Assembly (NCBI GenBank): GCA_032718475.1
Contig: JAUCBJ010008962.1
Coordinates: forward strand, 1 to 31,937
Length of the DNA stretch: 31,937 bases
Origin: Nemertoderma westbladi
Lineage: Eukaryota > Xenacoelomorpha > Nemertodermatida > Nemertodermatidae
Direction: 5' to 3'
This document shows, one piece after another, positions 18,862 through 29,790 of this stretch. Position 1 is the first letter of the stretch. Each line of letters starts with the position of its first letter. The position numbers and the translations under genes are program-made. The notes under the pieces are model-generated. The model was not told where the DNA came from. It did no database searches and was given only the letters and a program-made list of their open reading frames with translations.

Positions 18862-20504
18862 TCTAATGGGACCGTCTAACCCAATTAGTATGGCGGATGG
18901 CTGACGAAGGTGATAGAAGGTTTTTAAGGTTTAGGTTTTTAAACAAAACAACACTGGGTGAAGCTGCAACCTGCAATCCTCCCTCAACATTTTCTCTATC
19001 TCGTTATTACTTTATTCAGCAATAGTATGATACAATTTCCCAATATCTTCCGTGAATGACATTATTATTTTGAACTGTAATCTGCTTTATCGCTTCTTTG
19101 TTGTCCAAGTCCCTCATCTGATCAGTAAATTTATGTTGAAGTAAATAAAATGAAGTTAATTTTGCCGCTCCTAACAACGCTACCAAGATCCCACCAACAA
19201 CCCCAACCCACCATCTTCTAACTGAAACAACTCATCGCTCAGTAACTGTTTTATTGCGTTCTAGAATATACTGTGACGTATGTTGTGGAATTGGGTTATC
19301 CGGTATGACGTCATGGACACTTTTCGGTTGTTGTATTTGTTCGTTTAAAATTGATTGCTTTTTGAGATTTCGTTTAATTTCGAGAATTTTAACCGAAATT
19401 AGATAAAAAATGTACTGTAATACGTTTATTTCACTATTTAGTTTACACAAAGTAGATGAACTTTATACAAATAAATAAGGCAATTAGGATGAATAACTTT
19501 CGAATGTTTTCTTTCTACTATTATATATGCTAAGATTGTTGTTATGCTACTGTATTGCAATAATGAACGTGCATTACCTGTATAGTACAGTACAACCTAC
19601 GGAACGGAGCGGAGCCTGCCTAAGACGACATTAAATCCTCGTTTTTTTTACTGAGTATAGATAGATGTCATCTAACTCACTATATTGAGTTAGCGGACAT
19701 GGCTTCAAACTCAATACACTAAGCAACATATTTGCTTTGGAAGTCACCAACTCAGACCTTATTATTCTTTGTGAATTGTGTATGGGGCGAGCCACGAAGT
19801 AAGTTAGCTTAGCATACCTCGTACTTCTAATGAAGTACTTACTGTCTTCTGATTTGGTTTCAAACTTCACGAGGCGTTTTTGATACTTAATCCCTACTTT
19901 TGGTCATGAAACAAACCCCTTTGTACAAGTACGATGTTAATTATTGTTTTAAAATCGTGTATCTTAAATTATGATGATATATTTGTTGTACCCCTTTATA
20001 TTTTACAGAAAATACCAAAGTTAATCTTAACAGCGACCCGAACAGATGAGGTAAAGAGAAGACTTAATAATAACGAAGTAGCAACCCATTCACCATTGGT
20101 GGTGAAATAATGAACAAATTTAATTTATTTTAAATATGTGTGTTATTAATAATATTGTCATCTACTAATTTAAGTAATTAATATACAGAGCCTACGTTTA
20201 TTAATATTTCAAACATTTTGTTGTGATACGGCCTTCTATAAACAACATGCCTGGTACAGTAGCATGTAGGGCTAGAGAGAACTGGAGGCCGATAATGTCG
20301 GGTATTTTGTACTGCACTACTTACACAGATCCTGTTGTTTAGAAGGTTGAGGTTGATGCATAAAAACCCCATATTACAGTATAAGAGGGGTATAATTATG
20401 AATACAATTTAATCAAATCAATTTAATTTCCCGATTAGGGTTCCTACTTTCCAAAAACACCGGCAGTCGAATAATCGCAAAAATCTATTTAGGCTCATTC
20501 CAAA
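18862..20504. other. AT-rich DNA, no gene seen
   Basis: Only short ORFs without domain character. 19780-19815 carries one edge (gggcgagccacgaagt) of a dispersed repeat found elsewhere in the window. Confidence 0.5.
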
Positions 20505-22140
20505 GTAAAGTATGGGACATTCGTACACAATTTTGAACTTTGATTGCCTGTACAATGTTATCCACAGCACATATGTGCACAAAATTGTGCTTGGATTGAA
20601 CTTTCGAATATCAGCTTTGATTTCGCGAAGATTATGGCGTGACTTAGTCACTTTTGAGAAAACACCAGCTTGTCCAATTAAGGTAAAGTACGGATTCGTA
20701 CGAAATGGTTTTTTTTATTTTATGATTTCAATTCTATAATTTAGCGAATTGTGCGCAGGTACGGTGTTGAATTGATGTTTAGGATAAAGCTGTATTATTA
20801 AGCTTAAATAAAAATATAAATATAAGACGAATTGCTGCATTGCTAATTTTTTACAGTGTGGTTTGTGTGGTAAAGTATGGGACATTGCTAAGTAAAGTAC
20901 GGGACCTGTACGAATTTTATGGTCAAAATGGTCTCTTACACTTAACCTAACAGTAATTTCTGGATAATTAGTGATAATAAAGTGCAACTAAGTATTTCCA
21001 ACCAAGATATGGATACAAAATGTGGGGCGGCCCACAAATTGACCCGAAGTCTTAGCATATGTGCCCTTGAGGAGTTGTATGTCATCTGTCAAATTTTTGA
21101 CCGCTAATACTGTATAACTCGGTCATTTTTAGATGAAATTAAACCAAACCTGGTACGTATGAAGTCTGTCAAAAGTTTGGAAATAATCTGAAGTTTAAGG
21201 AATTAAAGGTCACATATCAGACAGTCTGTCTGTTGGTACCGATAGTTTCAAAATTTTGATAAAACCGAAATAAGTCCGCCAATCATCGATGAAATATAAC
21301 CAACCTTGGTACACATGTAGTCTGTAAAAAGTTTAGAAATTCTTTCCATTTTTCTGAAAATGTATCAATTACTGTACTTACCAATCTTCTTATCTGCTAA
21401 AAAACTAAATTTTTTGAAATTTGTTGTAAAGTACGGGACTTTACATGCATAAACTCAAAGATTAGTTAACTGATGAATGATTCTTAGTTCAAATACATAC
21501 TTCTATGCTTCCCCCTACTATCACCCTAAAGCATTATAACACTCCTGCCCTCCAGGTTTCATATATTACATTAATACAGTGCACTAAAATGTAATCGCCA
21601 TTATAATGGTAAAGTATGGGACAATTTTCAATTGGCCGTCATGATGTTTCTGAGGGAGTAGATTATGAAACTACAGGTTATTGTTTCTTAAGATGACGCA
21701 ACACAAACGTGCTTTGCATTCCACTGGGTGATTGGGCTGAGTTAGACTACTTCTCTGTGTATAAATTAAAAATTTCACTATTTTAGGTAAAGTATGGGAC
21801 TTTACATGCATAAACCCAAAGATTTCTTGACTGAGGAATGATTCTCAGTTCAAATATAGACTCCTATTCTTACGGCCGATTATGACCTTAGAGTATTATA
21901 TCACTCATGGCTTCACATATTACATTAATACAGTGCACTAATATAATCGCCATTTTAATGGTAAAGTATAGGACAATTTTCAATTGGCCGCCATGATATT
22001 TCTGAGGGAGTGAAGATGAAACTCATTGTATTATACGATGACGCAACACAAACGTGCTTTGCATTCCACTGGGTGATTAGGCTGAGTTACATCTCTGTGA
22101 ATAAACTAAAAATTTCACTATTTTAGGTAAAGTATGGGAC
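20505..22140. repeat. Repeat region with nine gtaaagtaYgggac motifs
   Basis: The 14-mer gtaaagtatgggac or a close variant starts at 20505, 20683 (partial), 20870, 20892, 21426, 21609, 21787, 21961 and 22127. From 21426 it forms two tandem ~340-360-bp units (21426-21786, 21787-22126). Each has one motif at the start and one in the middle, and both share gacgcaacacaaacgtgc and cattccactgggtgatt. The motif at 21426 extends to a small inverted repeat (gtaaagt-acggg-actttac). Family not recognised. Confidence 0.85.
21022..21200 (+). repeat. Dispersed ~200-bp repeat, copy 1
   Basis: Runs from gtggggcggcccac through taactcggtcatttttagatg to ccaaacctggtacgtatg and caaaagtttggaaat. A second partial copy follows at about 21270-21350. 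The same order of blocks recurs at 28348-28525 and, inverted, at 22868-23046 and 24121-24346. Confidence 0.7.
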
Positions 22141-22559
22141 ATCACAAGATTAACTTTATCGATTTCATTACAGAGGAATGAAACACTGGTGAAATTAAAT
22201 GAAACCAAAAAAATTCGAAAATGGGTTTGTTTTTGATTTGGTACATGCTCAGAAATGTTAATTTATTGGTCATAGGAAGTGCCTACAGGAAACGAAACTT
22301 TTGCACACTTTTGTTCACATTTTGTGCAGAGCAGGTGCATAATTTGTAATTCGACTATTTTTGATAAACCACCTGTGTTGATACAATTTTTAGCACTGAA
22401 TTCATGAAGTACGATAAATTTTGACCTAAAATAAGTATAAATTCAAAGCTACATCTCATTTTTAGAAATTAGTGGGGAGGTTGACCTTTTCATGGAATGA
22501 GCCTTTAGTGGATAGAAAGACACTTAAAAATAGTGTTGACAGTTGTTGTAGCTCCCCTG

Positions 22560-22645
22560 AGAGAAGCACCCGAATAGTAGACCCCCGGACAGTAGTCCTT
22601 CGGACAGTAGCCCCCCAAACAGTAGCCCCCGGACAGTAGCCCCCC
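22560..22645. repeat. Short minisatellite (gacagtagcccccg)
   Basis: Five imperfect ~14-16-bp units of ggacagtagcccccc. It keeps one - strand frame open (63 codons), but the peptide is simply the repeat. Confidence 0.8.
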
Positions 22646-22867
22646 GAGTTCACCTGAGTAGACTAAAAAATAGTCAGCATCGCTACTAATGTGCAACAGC
22701 TACTGTAAGTATGTTGTGCTACGCTTTTATGCCAGACAACCAGTCAGATGTGCCAGAAATCGACTGCACTCAGGACCAGCTGGCAGCTGCACCACCCTAA
22801 ATAAAAACCAGTGTAGTAATAAAAATGATGATCGTTCTTCATTCAATTAATTCGCTAATTAACTGCT

Positions 22868-23046
22868 ATTATCTTAGCTTCTCGAAGGCCACATGGAAAT
22901 TCAACTTGGAAAATTTCTAAACTTTGGCCAGACTACATGTGTACCAAGATGGGTTAAATTTCATTAACATTTGGCTGAGTTATTAACGTTTAAAATTGGA
23001 CACAACAGAACAACACGTTCGTTGGGACTTCGCGCAGCACAAGGCT
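22868..23046 (-). repeat. Dispersed ~200-bp repeat, copy 2 (inverted)
   Basis: Begins ttatcttagcttctcgaagg, as copy 3 does. It continues gactacatgtgtaccaag and gagttattaacgtttaaaa and ends near a degraded cacaaggctca. Confidence 0.7.
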
Positions 23047-23074
23047 CATGTATGAGACAAATTAAAATTTAGAA

Positions 23075-23380
23075 TATAATAAACGCAGTACTCGTCTTCA
23101 TTATATGCCTCGTTGCGCTCGTCCTGTTTTGTATTTAAATATATTTCCTAAACGCAGACTGGCGATCTTTATAACAATCGATGCGTTCAATATGCGAAGC
23201 CAGGTGTTTTAGAGGAGTATAGTCAACGCAGTACTCGTCTTCATTATATGCCTCGTTCTGCTCGTCTTGTTTTGATTTAAATATATTTCTTAAACGCAGA
23301 CTGATGATCTATATAACTATCGATGCAATCAATATGCGAAGCCAGGTATGGTTTATAGGAATATAATCCACTCAGTACTA
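23075..23380. repeat. 143-bp tandem duplication
   Basis: acgcagtactcgtcttcatt at 23083 recurs at 23226. Both copies run through tatgcctcgtt, taaacgcagactg and atatgcgaagccaggt. The start of a third copy (ataatccactcagtact) follows at about 23365. Confidence 0.88.
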
Positions 23381-24120
23381 AACAGCTAAATGCAGTCGAT
23401 GCCGTAATTATATTCAAATTATTAATTTAATTTACCGGTACCCTCTGTTATTAATGCCTACACAGGTAATAGACCTACACAGAAATTCTATCAAAAAATA
23501 ATAAGCCTAATATTTTGAGAATAAACAATTTTGGATATAAGCCTTATTATTGACAATCATTATTAAATCTGTCGTTTAGCTAAAGCAATAAATATATTAA
23601 CAGACTCTGTAGGAATATCAGTTAATGTTAAACAGGTTTAGAGTAATGAATAGCTCGGTAGGTATAGTCATAGGAGTAGTCAGGCAGGCAGGCAAAGAGC
23701 GATGCAACTGGCTAGCTAGGAATAATAAACCATAACTTGTCCTACAGAAATTTCATACCCAGCCCAGTCCTTCATCCCAATTCACTTAGAGTACTGCTGC
23801 TGCCTGCTGATCCAGCAATAGCATGTCTGTCTACACACCCCATCCTAGAAGAATTCTATCAGCGGACTCTAATCTGCTGGCCAATAACTAAGCAGTTTAT
23901 GTCGTTTTAATTACGTTTAGATCAATTAAAGACAAATTTATTAAAGCAAATCACTTGAAATAATTAAAAACTATAATAGAATGGGGTATGTGGATTACAT
24001 CTGTATAACTTTTCAGTATAATTATTTATATCTTATACGATAAAATAATTAATTTCCTCTAAAAGACAGGCTTGAAATTGCTGTTTTTTACCGCAATTAA
24101 TTAATTGCCTAATTTATCTG
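23381..24120. other. AT-rich DNA, no gene seen
   Basis: No supportable ORF or RNA gene. Contains simple caggcaggcagg near 23683. Confidence 0.5.
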
Positions 24121-24346
24121 CATTTATCTTAGCTTCTCGAAGGCCACACGTAAATTCTACTAGGAAAATTTCTAAACTTTTGCCAAACTACATATGTGTA
24201 CCAAGTTTGGATAGATTTCATCAAGGATGGACGAGTTATTAACGTTTAAAATTGAACACTGCAAAAAAACCGCGACAGAACGATACAGGTTGATTAATGG
24301 TACCCCTGCGCTAAGGCTCACTCACTTCGTGGCTCGCACCACAGAG
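24121..24346 (-). repeat. Dispersed ~200-bp repeat, copy 3 (inverted, most complete)
   Basis: Runs catttatcttagcttctcg, then caaactacatatgtgtacc, gagttattaacgtttaaaat, gattaatggtacccctgcg and aaggctcactcacttcgtgg. A partial edge recurs at 24390-24425. The 150-codon + strand frame at 24227-24679 is largely this repeat. Confidence 0.75.
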
Positions 24347-24715
24347 CAACAGACACACCGATTCATTGAGTTAGTAGTACCTGAATGCTCAGCTCGCTTA
24401 CTTTCGTCGCTCGCCCCACATTACATTTATAGATATATTGTACCGCGTATCGGTATAATTATGCAAGAAAACAGTGCAGCAGTGCTGCAGTGTACCTGTC
24501 AGCCTGTCAGTGTCGCCTGTCACCTGTGGCCTGTCAGCCTGCTGGCCTGTGTAGGTACGCTACGCGTAGGTCTGTGTACCCGGTACCCCGGCACCTGGAG
24601 CGTGGAAGCGACCCCGCCCTATGTAATTACTAAAGTGTTGGATTGGCAGATTGGTGGAGACATAATTCAGTACCGGTAATTTAATACCTGCAGGCTGCAG
24701 CAATCTGGTACGGTA

Positions 24716-25273
24716 ATGGATGAGGAGGCTCTACCGACAGAGTCGTCTGCTCAAACTCCGACGCCAATGGAGGAATGCACACCACCGCCGCCAGCCGACA
24801 CCGCTACTACTACGGTAACGGTAACCGCAGATGGAGCCTGCCCAACAGATACCATTACCGTTACTAAATCGGAAAGTCTTACTGACTGTCCCGTGACGTC
24901 TGAGCCGTCGCCACTACCGGTACCAGTACCAGCCCGGCAGTTCGCCGATGTGGTGTTCCTTATAGAGACAACAGCGGGAATGGGGCGTGACATCGAAGCA
25001 ATGAAAGTCGCCTACATTACGCCGACAATAGAATATTTCACCAAATATCCTCTAATCTCGGAACTGAAACTCAATTACGAGGATTACAGTTTGAATCTGT
25101 TCGCCCTACTAACTTTCAGTGCCGTGGATTGTTTGCCGGCCCCTCCGGTTAAATACCACGGAGTTAGCAGTAGAGGGTTTAAGTTTATGCGAATGTTGGA
25201 TGCGCTGAGGATGAGAGGCGGGTGTGGGGAGTTGAGTACGATGGTAGCGGATGGCTTGGGTGTAGCACTGCAG
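24716..25273 (+). CDS. MED25: MED25, coding exon 1 (start of von Willebrand A domain)
   Basis: Mediator complex subunit 25, a nuclear coactivator subunit that links activators to RNA polymerase II. This exon codes residues 1-186. The ATG at 24716 has G at -3 and G at +4. Residues 1-74 are a Pro/Thr/Glu-rich extension, longer than in vertebrate MED25. The vWA domain starts at ~75 with QFADVVFLIETTAGMG and continues AYITPTIEYFTKYPLISE, ALLTFSAVDCLPAP and GGCGELSTMVADGLGVALQ. The usual metal-binding DxSxS is not intact, as in other MED25. The exon ends CAG at 25271-25273, followed by gttggt (donor). It is phase 0 and joins exon 2 at 26181. The frame read past the donor stops after eight residues, which supports the splice. 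An upstream non-coding exon cannot be excluded. Confidence 0.93.
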
Positions 25274-26180
25274 GTTGGTAACTATTCAGCTATTAATTAG
25301 TCATTACATTACATTAATAATTTGCGGTACCAATGTAGCATCATAAGCATAACCGTTTATCTATAAGAACAATAAATTAGTGAGTTTTTCTCGCAATGAG
25401 AATTCTGTAAAAACACTTTACGCCGACAACCTCAGCTGACAATATAATTACTGCTGATCCTGATACCCGTTGAAATTTTTTTTATTGATGTTTGTAACAG
25501 TCTGAACAGGATATTCTAGCCAGAGTGGAGTCCAGAACAATTTCAGCACAGTTTCAGTTACAGTTTCGTTGTTGTTCATTATCCTAATAACGGTTGTCGT
25601 CTGTCGGCATAGCCTTTACTAAAAATATAAATTAGTACTGTTGTATTCCGAAATAAAGTTTATAATTGTGTACTGAAATAGGATAATCTTTTACTTTTAC
25701 AGTAAAATACTTTTACAGCAGGGGAATGAATATGTCCAGTGGGGTGCATTCCACGCATTCAATATTCATCCCTCACCAGGGGAAAATCAAAGAAAATAAC
25801 TGGTTATTCTTAAAAATAAAATTGTAGTCTGTTCTTGTGATCTATTCAGTTTCGTTTATTGTTTCAGTTAAAATAACGTGCCACTATAACCTGCTCCTTT
25901 CCCTTAATTTACCTTTGAGGGGATATTTCAATTCGCCGAGATGGGATTTTGCTCGAGCCAGCCCCCCCCCCCCCCCCCCTCACCCCTGCACCCTGCCTCC
26001 CAAATCAGTATAAACTAACTGAGGAAAAAATGGTGTTTAAAAAATGGTGTTCCTTTAGGCTTCTCATTAAAACAGTTGCTGTTGTGGAATGTATTAGATA
26101 AATGCGTAACTGGTAGTATTAGCTAGCTAGATTCTACTACAAGTATGTGGATATTAAACGCATTAATTTTGTTTCCCCAG
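25274..26180 (+). other. MED25 intron (907 bp)
   Basis: Starts gttggtaac and ends ttttgtttccccag, phase 0. AT-rich, in contrast with the GC-rich exon 2. It contains an 18-nt C run at 25962-25979. No ORF of note. Confidence 0.9.
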
Positions 26181-28097
26181 ACGTTTGATGGGTTACGTAA
26201 ACTGAGACTTTCCCATGGCGAACATTCCTTACAACCGGTGCAGCACTGCGTACTCATGTGCAACTCGACGCCGCACCAGAACCAGACGACCCTGCCCCGA
26301 CAGTTCCTCGGTAGAACCTGCCACCAACTCGTCTCCACAATGGCCGATAGGAACATCCATCTGTCCGTCGTATCGCCTAAGAAGATCCCGCAACTCGCCA
26401 AGTTGTACGAAATCCACACGGGAGTGGCGCCATCTACCGGTAACAATCAGAAACACGTAGAGGATCCCAGACACCTCGTCCTTATCAATGGATACTCGTT
26501 ACCGGAGCGACGGGACGACAGCAAGAGCGCCGTCGTCGAACGGGCGGAAGAGAAACCCGCTGAGAAACCCGTTGTTACCATAGCAACAGCTGAGTCGCAA
26601 CCGTCGTCTGTTACGACGAAACCCGAAACTGTTGCGACTAAACCTCCGGTTGTTATGGTTCCGAGTCAAACTGAGTCGGTCAGTAAAGTGGTTCATGTTG
26701 GTTCGACTGAGTCGGATACCTCGAACCCGTTGCTGCGAGCCAAGAAAGCGGCTGAGGCGGCGATGGCTGCGGCGGCACAGAGTGGCGCCCGACAGCCCGG
26801 CGGCGCACAGTGGCAGCCGGTGGGCGGCCCCCGGCCCATACTACCGCGACTCGCGGGCCGCTGGACGCCGCCGGTTGTCTTGGTAACCAAAGGGAGCGAC
26901 TCCCCAGGGAGCCAGACGGAGTCGCTCCCCCAGCCGCCCACCGGCGCCCACCAACTCGCCCAGACCGCGCCCGCCCACCAGCAACCCGCCCCGGCACCGA
27001 TCGCCCAACCTCCCCCCTTCCGCGCCACGGCGCCCATCCCCCGTGCCCCAGCGCCCGGGGTCGCCGCCCCGCCACCTCAGTACGGGGAGCCCCACAACGA
27101 GCCGCGACAACGCCCCATCTGGTCCGGCCACCTCCTCTGGGTGGAGAAACAGCCGGCGTGGCCCGGGGATACTGGCGCGGCAACCAGCGGCAAGGTGGCG
27201 CACAGCGCGCACTGCATCATGTACGCGGGTAGCGAGTCCAACATATCCACCGAGCGCTGGGCCAACCAACTCAACATGCACTGCATCCCGCACGAGATCC
27301 TCAAACAAGTCACATCGTACCTCCAGCAGTGCCGCAACGTGTTGGTATCGTTCCCCAACCCAGACGAGGCTCGTAGTCTCCAGCAGTTCTTCTCGTCCGG
27401 TCTCGGGTTCGCCGGTTGTATAAACCTCGCCGGCCAGGCCCCCGATAACCAGTTCCTCATCCTTATCTGGGTCCCCAAGAAGCAGCACTTCGTGGGGGTC
27501 ATCCCGCTGGATCAACACGGGTTCATAGCGGAAATCCGCAACGCGATTAAGAGTAACCCGATGACGGGGGGCGGGTTGCACCCGGGCGAGCCGGCTCGCC
27601 CACCTCCGCAGTCGGCGGGATACCCGCAGCACACTGACCACATGGGGACGCTGCAGGGACACATGGGACCCCAATCCGTGCAGCAGATGCAGCAGCAGAT
27701 GGGGCAGCCCGTGGTGTTAGGGGGGCTGCCCCCCGGGCCCCCTCCCGGGGTCCGACTCCCGCCCGCCCCCTTGCAACAGTTGCAAAGTCAATTCGGTAAC
27801 CAAGCGACGATAGGACAGCAAATGACGGTCTCCTCTATGGGCGGTCAGCCAATTAGCGTTCCCGTGGGACAACCAATTGTCGGTCAGCCAATGAGCGTTC
27901 CCGTGGGGCAACCAATGGGCGGTCAGCAGGTATTAACCGTGGGTCAGGCCACGCCATCTAACGCCAATCTTCGCTTTTTACTAATGAACCAGCAGCAGCA
28001 GTCCCAGTGGGGGTCTCAGGGCCAGCCAATCAGAATGCCCCATGGGTTCGTTAGTGACCCCTCCCAGTCCCAGTACGACCTCGACCACATACTATAA
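26181..28097 (+). CDS. MED25: MED25, coding exon 2 (rest of vWA, ACID/PTOV domain, Gln/Pro C-terminus)
   Basis: Residues 187-824; TAA at 28095-28097. It opens TFDGLRKLRLSHGEH and completes the vWA domain (HCVLMCNS, then NIHLSVVSPKKIPQLAKLYE and DPRHLVLINGYSLP at ~281). Residues ~300-495 are a Pro/Gln/Ala-rich linker. The activator-interacting ACID/PTOV domain is ~497-645, from RPIWSGHLLWVEKQP through CRNVLVSFPNPDEARSLQQF, GLGFAGCINL and HFVGVIPLDQHGFI to NAIKSN. The tail is Gln/Gly/Pro-rich with GQPMSVPVG-type repeats. LRFLL at 783-787 is an LXXLL nuclear-receptor box in the place where vertebrate MED25 has one. The total of 824 residues is somewhat longer than human MED25. No frameshift or missing domain is seen, so this is a working gene. 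Confidence 0.95.
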   Translation, partial: TFDGLRKLRLSHGEHSLQPVQHCVLMCNSTPHQNQTTLPRQFLGRTCHQLVSTMADRNIHLSVVSPKKIPQLAKLYEIHTGVAPSTGNNQKHVEDPRHLVLINGYSLPERRDDSKSAVVERAEEKPAEKPVVTIATAESQPSSVTTKPETVATKPPVVMVPSQTESVSKVVHVGSTESDTSNPLLRAKKAAEAAMAAAAQSGARQPGGAQWQPVGGPRPILPRLAGRWTPPVVLVTKGSDSPGSQTESLPQPPTGAHQLAQTAPAHQQPAPAPIAQPPPFRATAPIPRAPAPGVAAPPPQYGEPHNEPRQRPIWSGHLLWVEKQPAWPGDTGAATSGKVAHSAHCIMYAGSESNISTERWANQLNMHCIPHEILKQVTSYLQQCRNVLVSFPNPDEARSLQQFFSSGLGFAGCINLAGQAPDNQFLILIWVPKKQHFVGVIPLDQHGFIAEIRNAIKSNPMTGGGLHPGEPARPPPQSAGYPQHTDHMGTLQGHMGPQSVQQMQQQMGQPVVLGGLPPGPPPGVRLPPAPLQQLQSQFGNQATIGQQMTVSSMGGQPISVPVGQPIVGQPMSVPVGQPMGGQQVLTVGQATPSNANLRFLLMNQQQQSQWGSQGQPIRMPHGFVSDPSQSQYDLDHIL

Positions 28098-28098
28098 G

Positions 28099-28104
28099 AA
28101 TAAA
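28099..28104 (+). terminator. AATAAA polyadenylation signal just after the MED25 stop
   Basis: The AATAAA hexamer begins one base after TAA. If used, the 3' UTR would be only ~20-40 nt. An ATTAAA also lies near 28124. Which one is used is not visible. Confidence 0.5.
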
Positions 28105-28347
28105 CAGTATCCGAATATTTTATTATTAAATACTTCATTATATCACATTATGTTCCTACAATGGATAAATTTTTATTTTTATATCTGGAAAAGATTCAGG
28201 CAATATAGAAATAAGATAAAACTGAGAATTATATTTTAATATTAATATAATAAGCTTAAAGGGGAGTTAAAGGTGATGTGTTTTGTTTATGAACACGGCT
28301 CGCAGTCATGTGTGAATAAGGTGAAAATTTCACTTCAGGAAGGGACT

Positions 28348-28525
28348 TGTGGGGTAAGCCACGTAGTAAGGTTAGCCTTATCATGGGGCTACCATTAATC
28401 AACTTGTCGGTCTGTCGTTTTCGAGTACCGGATATTTGAACGTTACTAACTCAGTTAATCCTCGATGAATCCAAACTTGTTACACAAGTAGTCAATCAAA
28501 AGTTTCGACATTTTATTTAGGTATT
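28348..28525 (+). repeat. Dispersed ~200-bp repeat, copy 4
   Basis: Runs gtggggtaagccacgtagt, then taccattaatcaacttgtc, aacgttactaactcagtta, gatgaatccaaacttgtta and caaaagtttcgac. This matches the reverse complement of copy 3 block by block. A further edge (gggcgagccatgcagtt) lies at 28680. Confidence 0.75.
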
Positions 28526-29240
28526 TTGTGTGGAGCTCTTGTGCACAATTTGAGCGATGAAATACGCCTCGAGCAGTCCGAGTTTATTGCCTCGTGTTGC
28601 GCGAAGGCAAACGAACCGAACGTGTTTGGTATGTGAACGTACTTCGCAGTGTGAATTAGTAGTTAATTGTAGTTAATTGGGCGAGCCATGCAGTTGGTGG
28701 AGCCTTAGCGAACTGACTCTGTTTTTGGGGATGGGCCAATGTCGACCACCATATCATTAGATCTTTATGCTAATAACTTTGTCGCATTTAAGACCGTCGA
28801 GTTGCGCGTCGCAAGACACAATGACAAGAATCCCTAGAGAATCCCGGTATGGTTGATGATACGCTAGTAGATGAAATTCATTAGGGGAACTTAAAAGGAC
28901 CTGCCCAACTCCAAACAATCAATGAACTAGATGAACTTTCAATAATGAATGCCATTACTCTTAGCATAGTTGAAAATAAAAAACCGACTATTGCACCAAC
29001 GATTCCAACGGAACTGTTAATAGTTCGGCCCTTTCATTGCAAAACCCAGTATCCCCAAATTTATCATTTTGAAAAAAAGCAACAAACTTAGGACCTTCTG
29101 CGATTGATGTTCAAAGCTATGAAATGAACCCAACATTTGTCAGAACCAAGGGAAGCCATTGGTTAATTTAGCCAACCAATAAAAAAAAGGAATTTATTTA
29201 CCAGAATTTAATTATTGCTCTTGAAATAAGGCATAGTCGT
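28526..29240. other. Intergenic DNA, no gene seen
   Basis: No supportable ORF. 29033-29058 carries ttcattgcaaaacccagtat, a block that recurs at 31332. Confidence 0.5.
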
Positions 29241-29264
29241 TGATACTGGGTTTTGGTACGAAAC

Positions 29265-29317
29265 TTTTTGGAGATATTGGGTTTTGGATTTATGCCAAAA
29301 CCCAGTATCTCCAAAAA
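29265..29317. repeat. Hairpin with 23-bp arms
   Basis: 29265-29287 pairs with 29295-29317 with one mismatch around a 7-nt loop. The arm (tttttggagatactgggtt plus ttgg) contains the gatactgggtttt word that also occurs at 29242, and inverted at 29040 and 31340. Confidence 0.85.
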
Positions 29318-29400
29318 ACTTCTCCAAATCTTTGTTTCAAATAAGTCAAGCCTTTCATTACCAATTATTATTATCGAACCTTTTTAATACATTGTTCATC

Positions 29401-29790
29401 CATGCAAGCTGTTGTTTTCCCTTCGGTACATGATGCACCCCCACAAGGTGTTATTTTCCCTTCGGTACATGATGCACCCCCACAAGGTGTTGTTTTCCCT
29501 TCGGTACATGATGCACGCCCACAAGGTGTTGTTTTCCCTTCGGTACATGATGTACCCCCACAAGGTGTTGTTTTCCCTTCGGTACATGATGCACCCCCAG
29601 CCCCCACAAGGTGTTGTTTTCCCTTCGGTACATGATGCACGCCCACAAGGTGTTGTTTTCCCTTCGGTACATGATGTACCCCCACAAGGTGTTGTTTTCC
29701 CTTCGGTACATGATGCACCCCCAGCCCCCTCAAGGTGTTGTTTTCCCTTCGGTACATGATGCAACCTCGGACCCACAAGGTTGTTTTCCA
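29401..29790. repeat. 39-bp minisatellite, nine units with higher-order structure
   Basis: Unit: ttttcccttcggtacatgat plus gcacccccacaaggtgttg. Variants gcacgccca, gtaccccca and gcacccccagccccca recur in that order twice, giving a ~124-bp higher-order repeat. Since 39 is 13 codons, several frames on both strands stay open. Those frames are repeat artefacts. Confidence 0.95.

Noticed and set aside
22462-22696. Two 63-codon Gly/Tyr/Val-rich - strand ORFs
   Set aside because: Products of the short gacagtagcccccg repeat.
24227-24679. 150-codon + strand ORF upstream of MED25
   Set aside because: Mostly dispersed repeat plus a cctgtcag microsatellite; no domain, different frame context from MED25.
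26680-27674. Long - strand ORFs (167 and 277 codons)
   Set aside because: Antisense to GC-rich MED25 exon 2.
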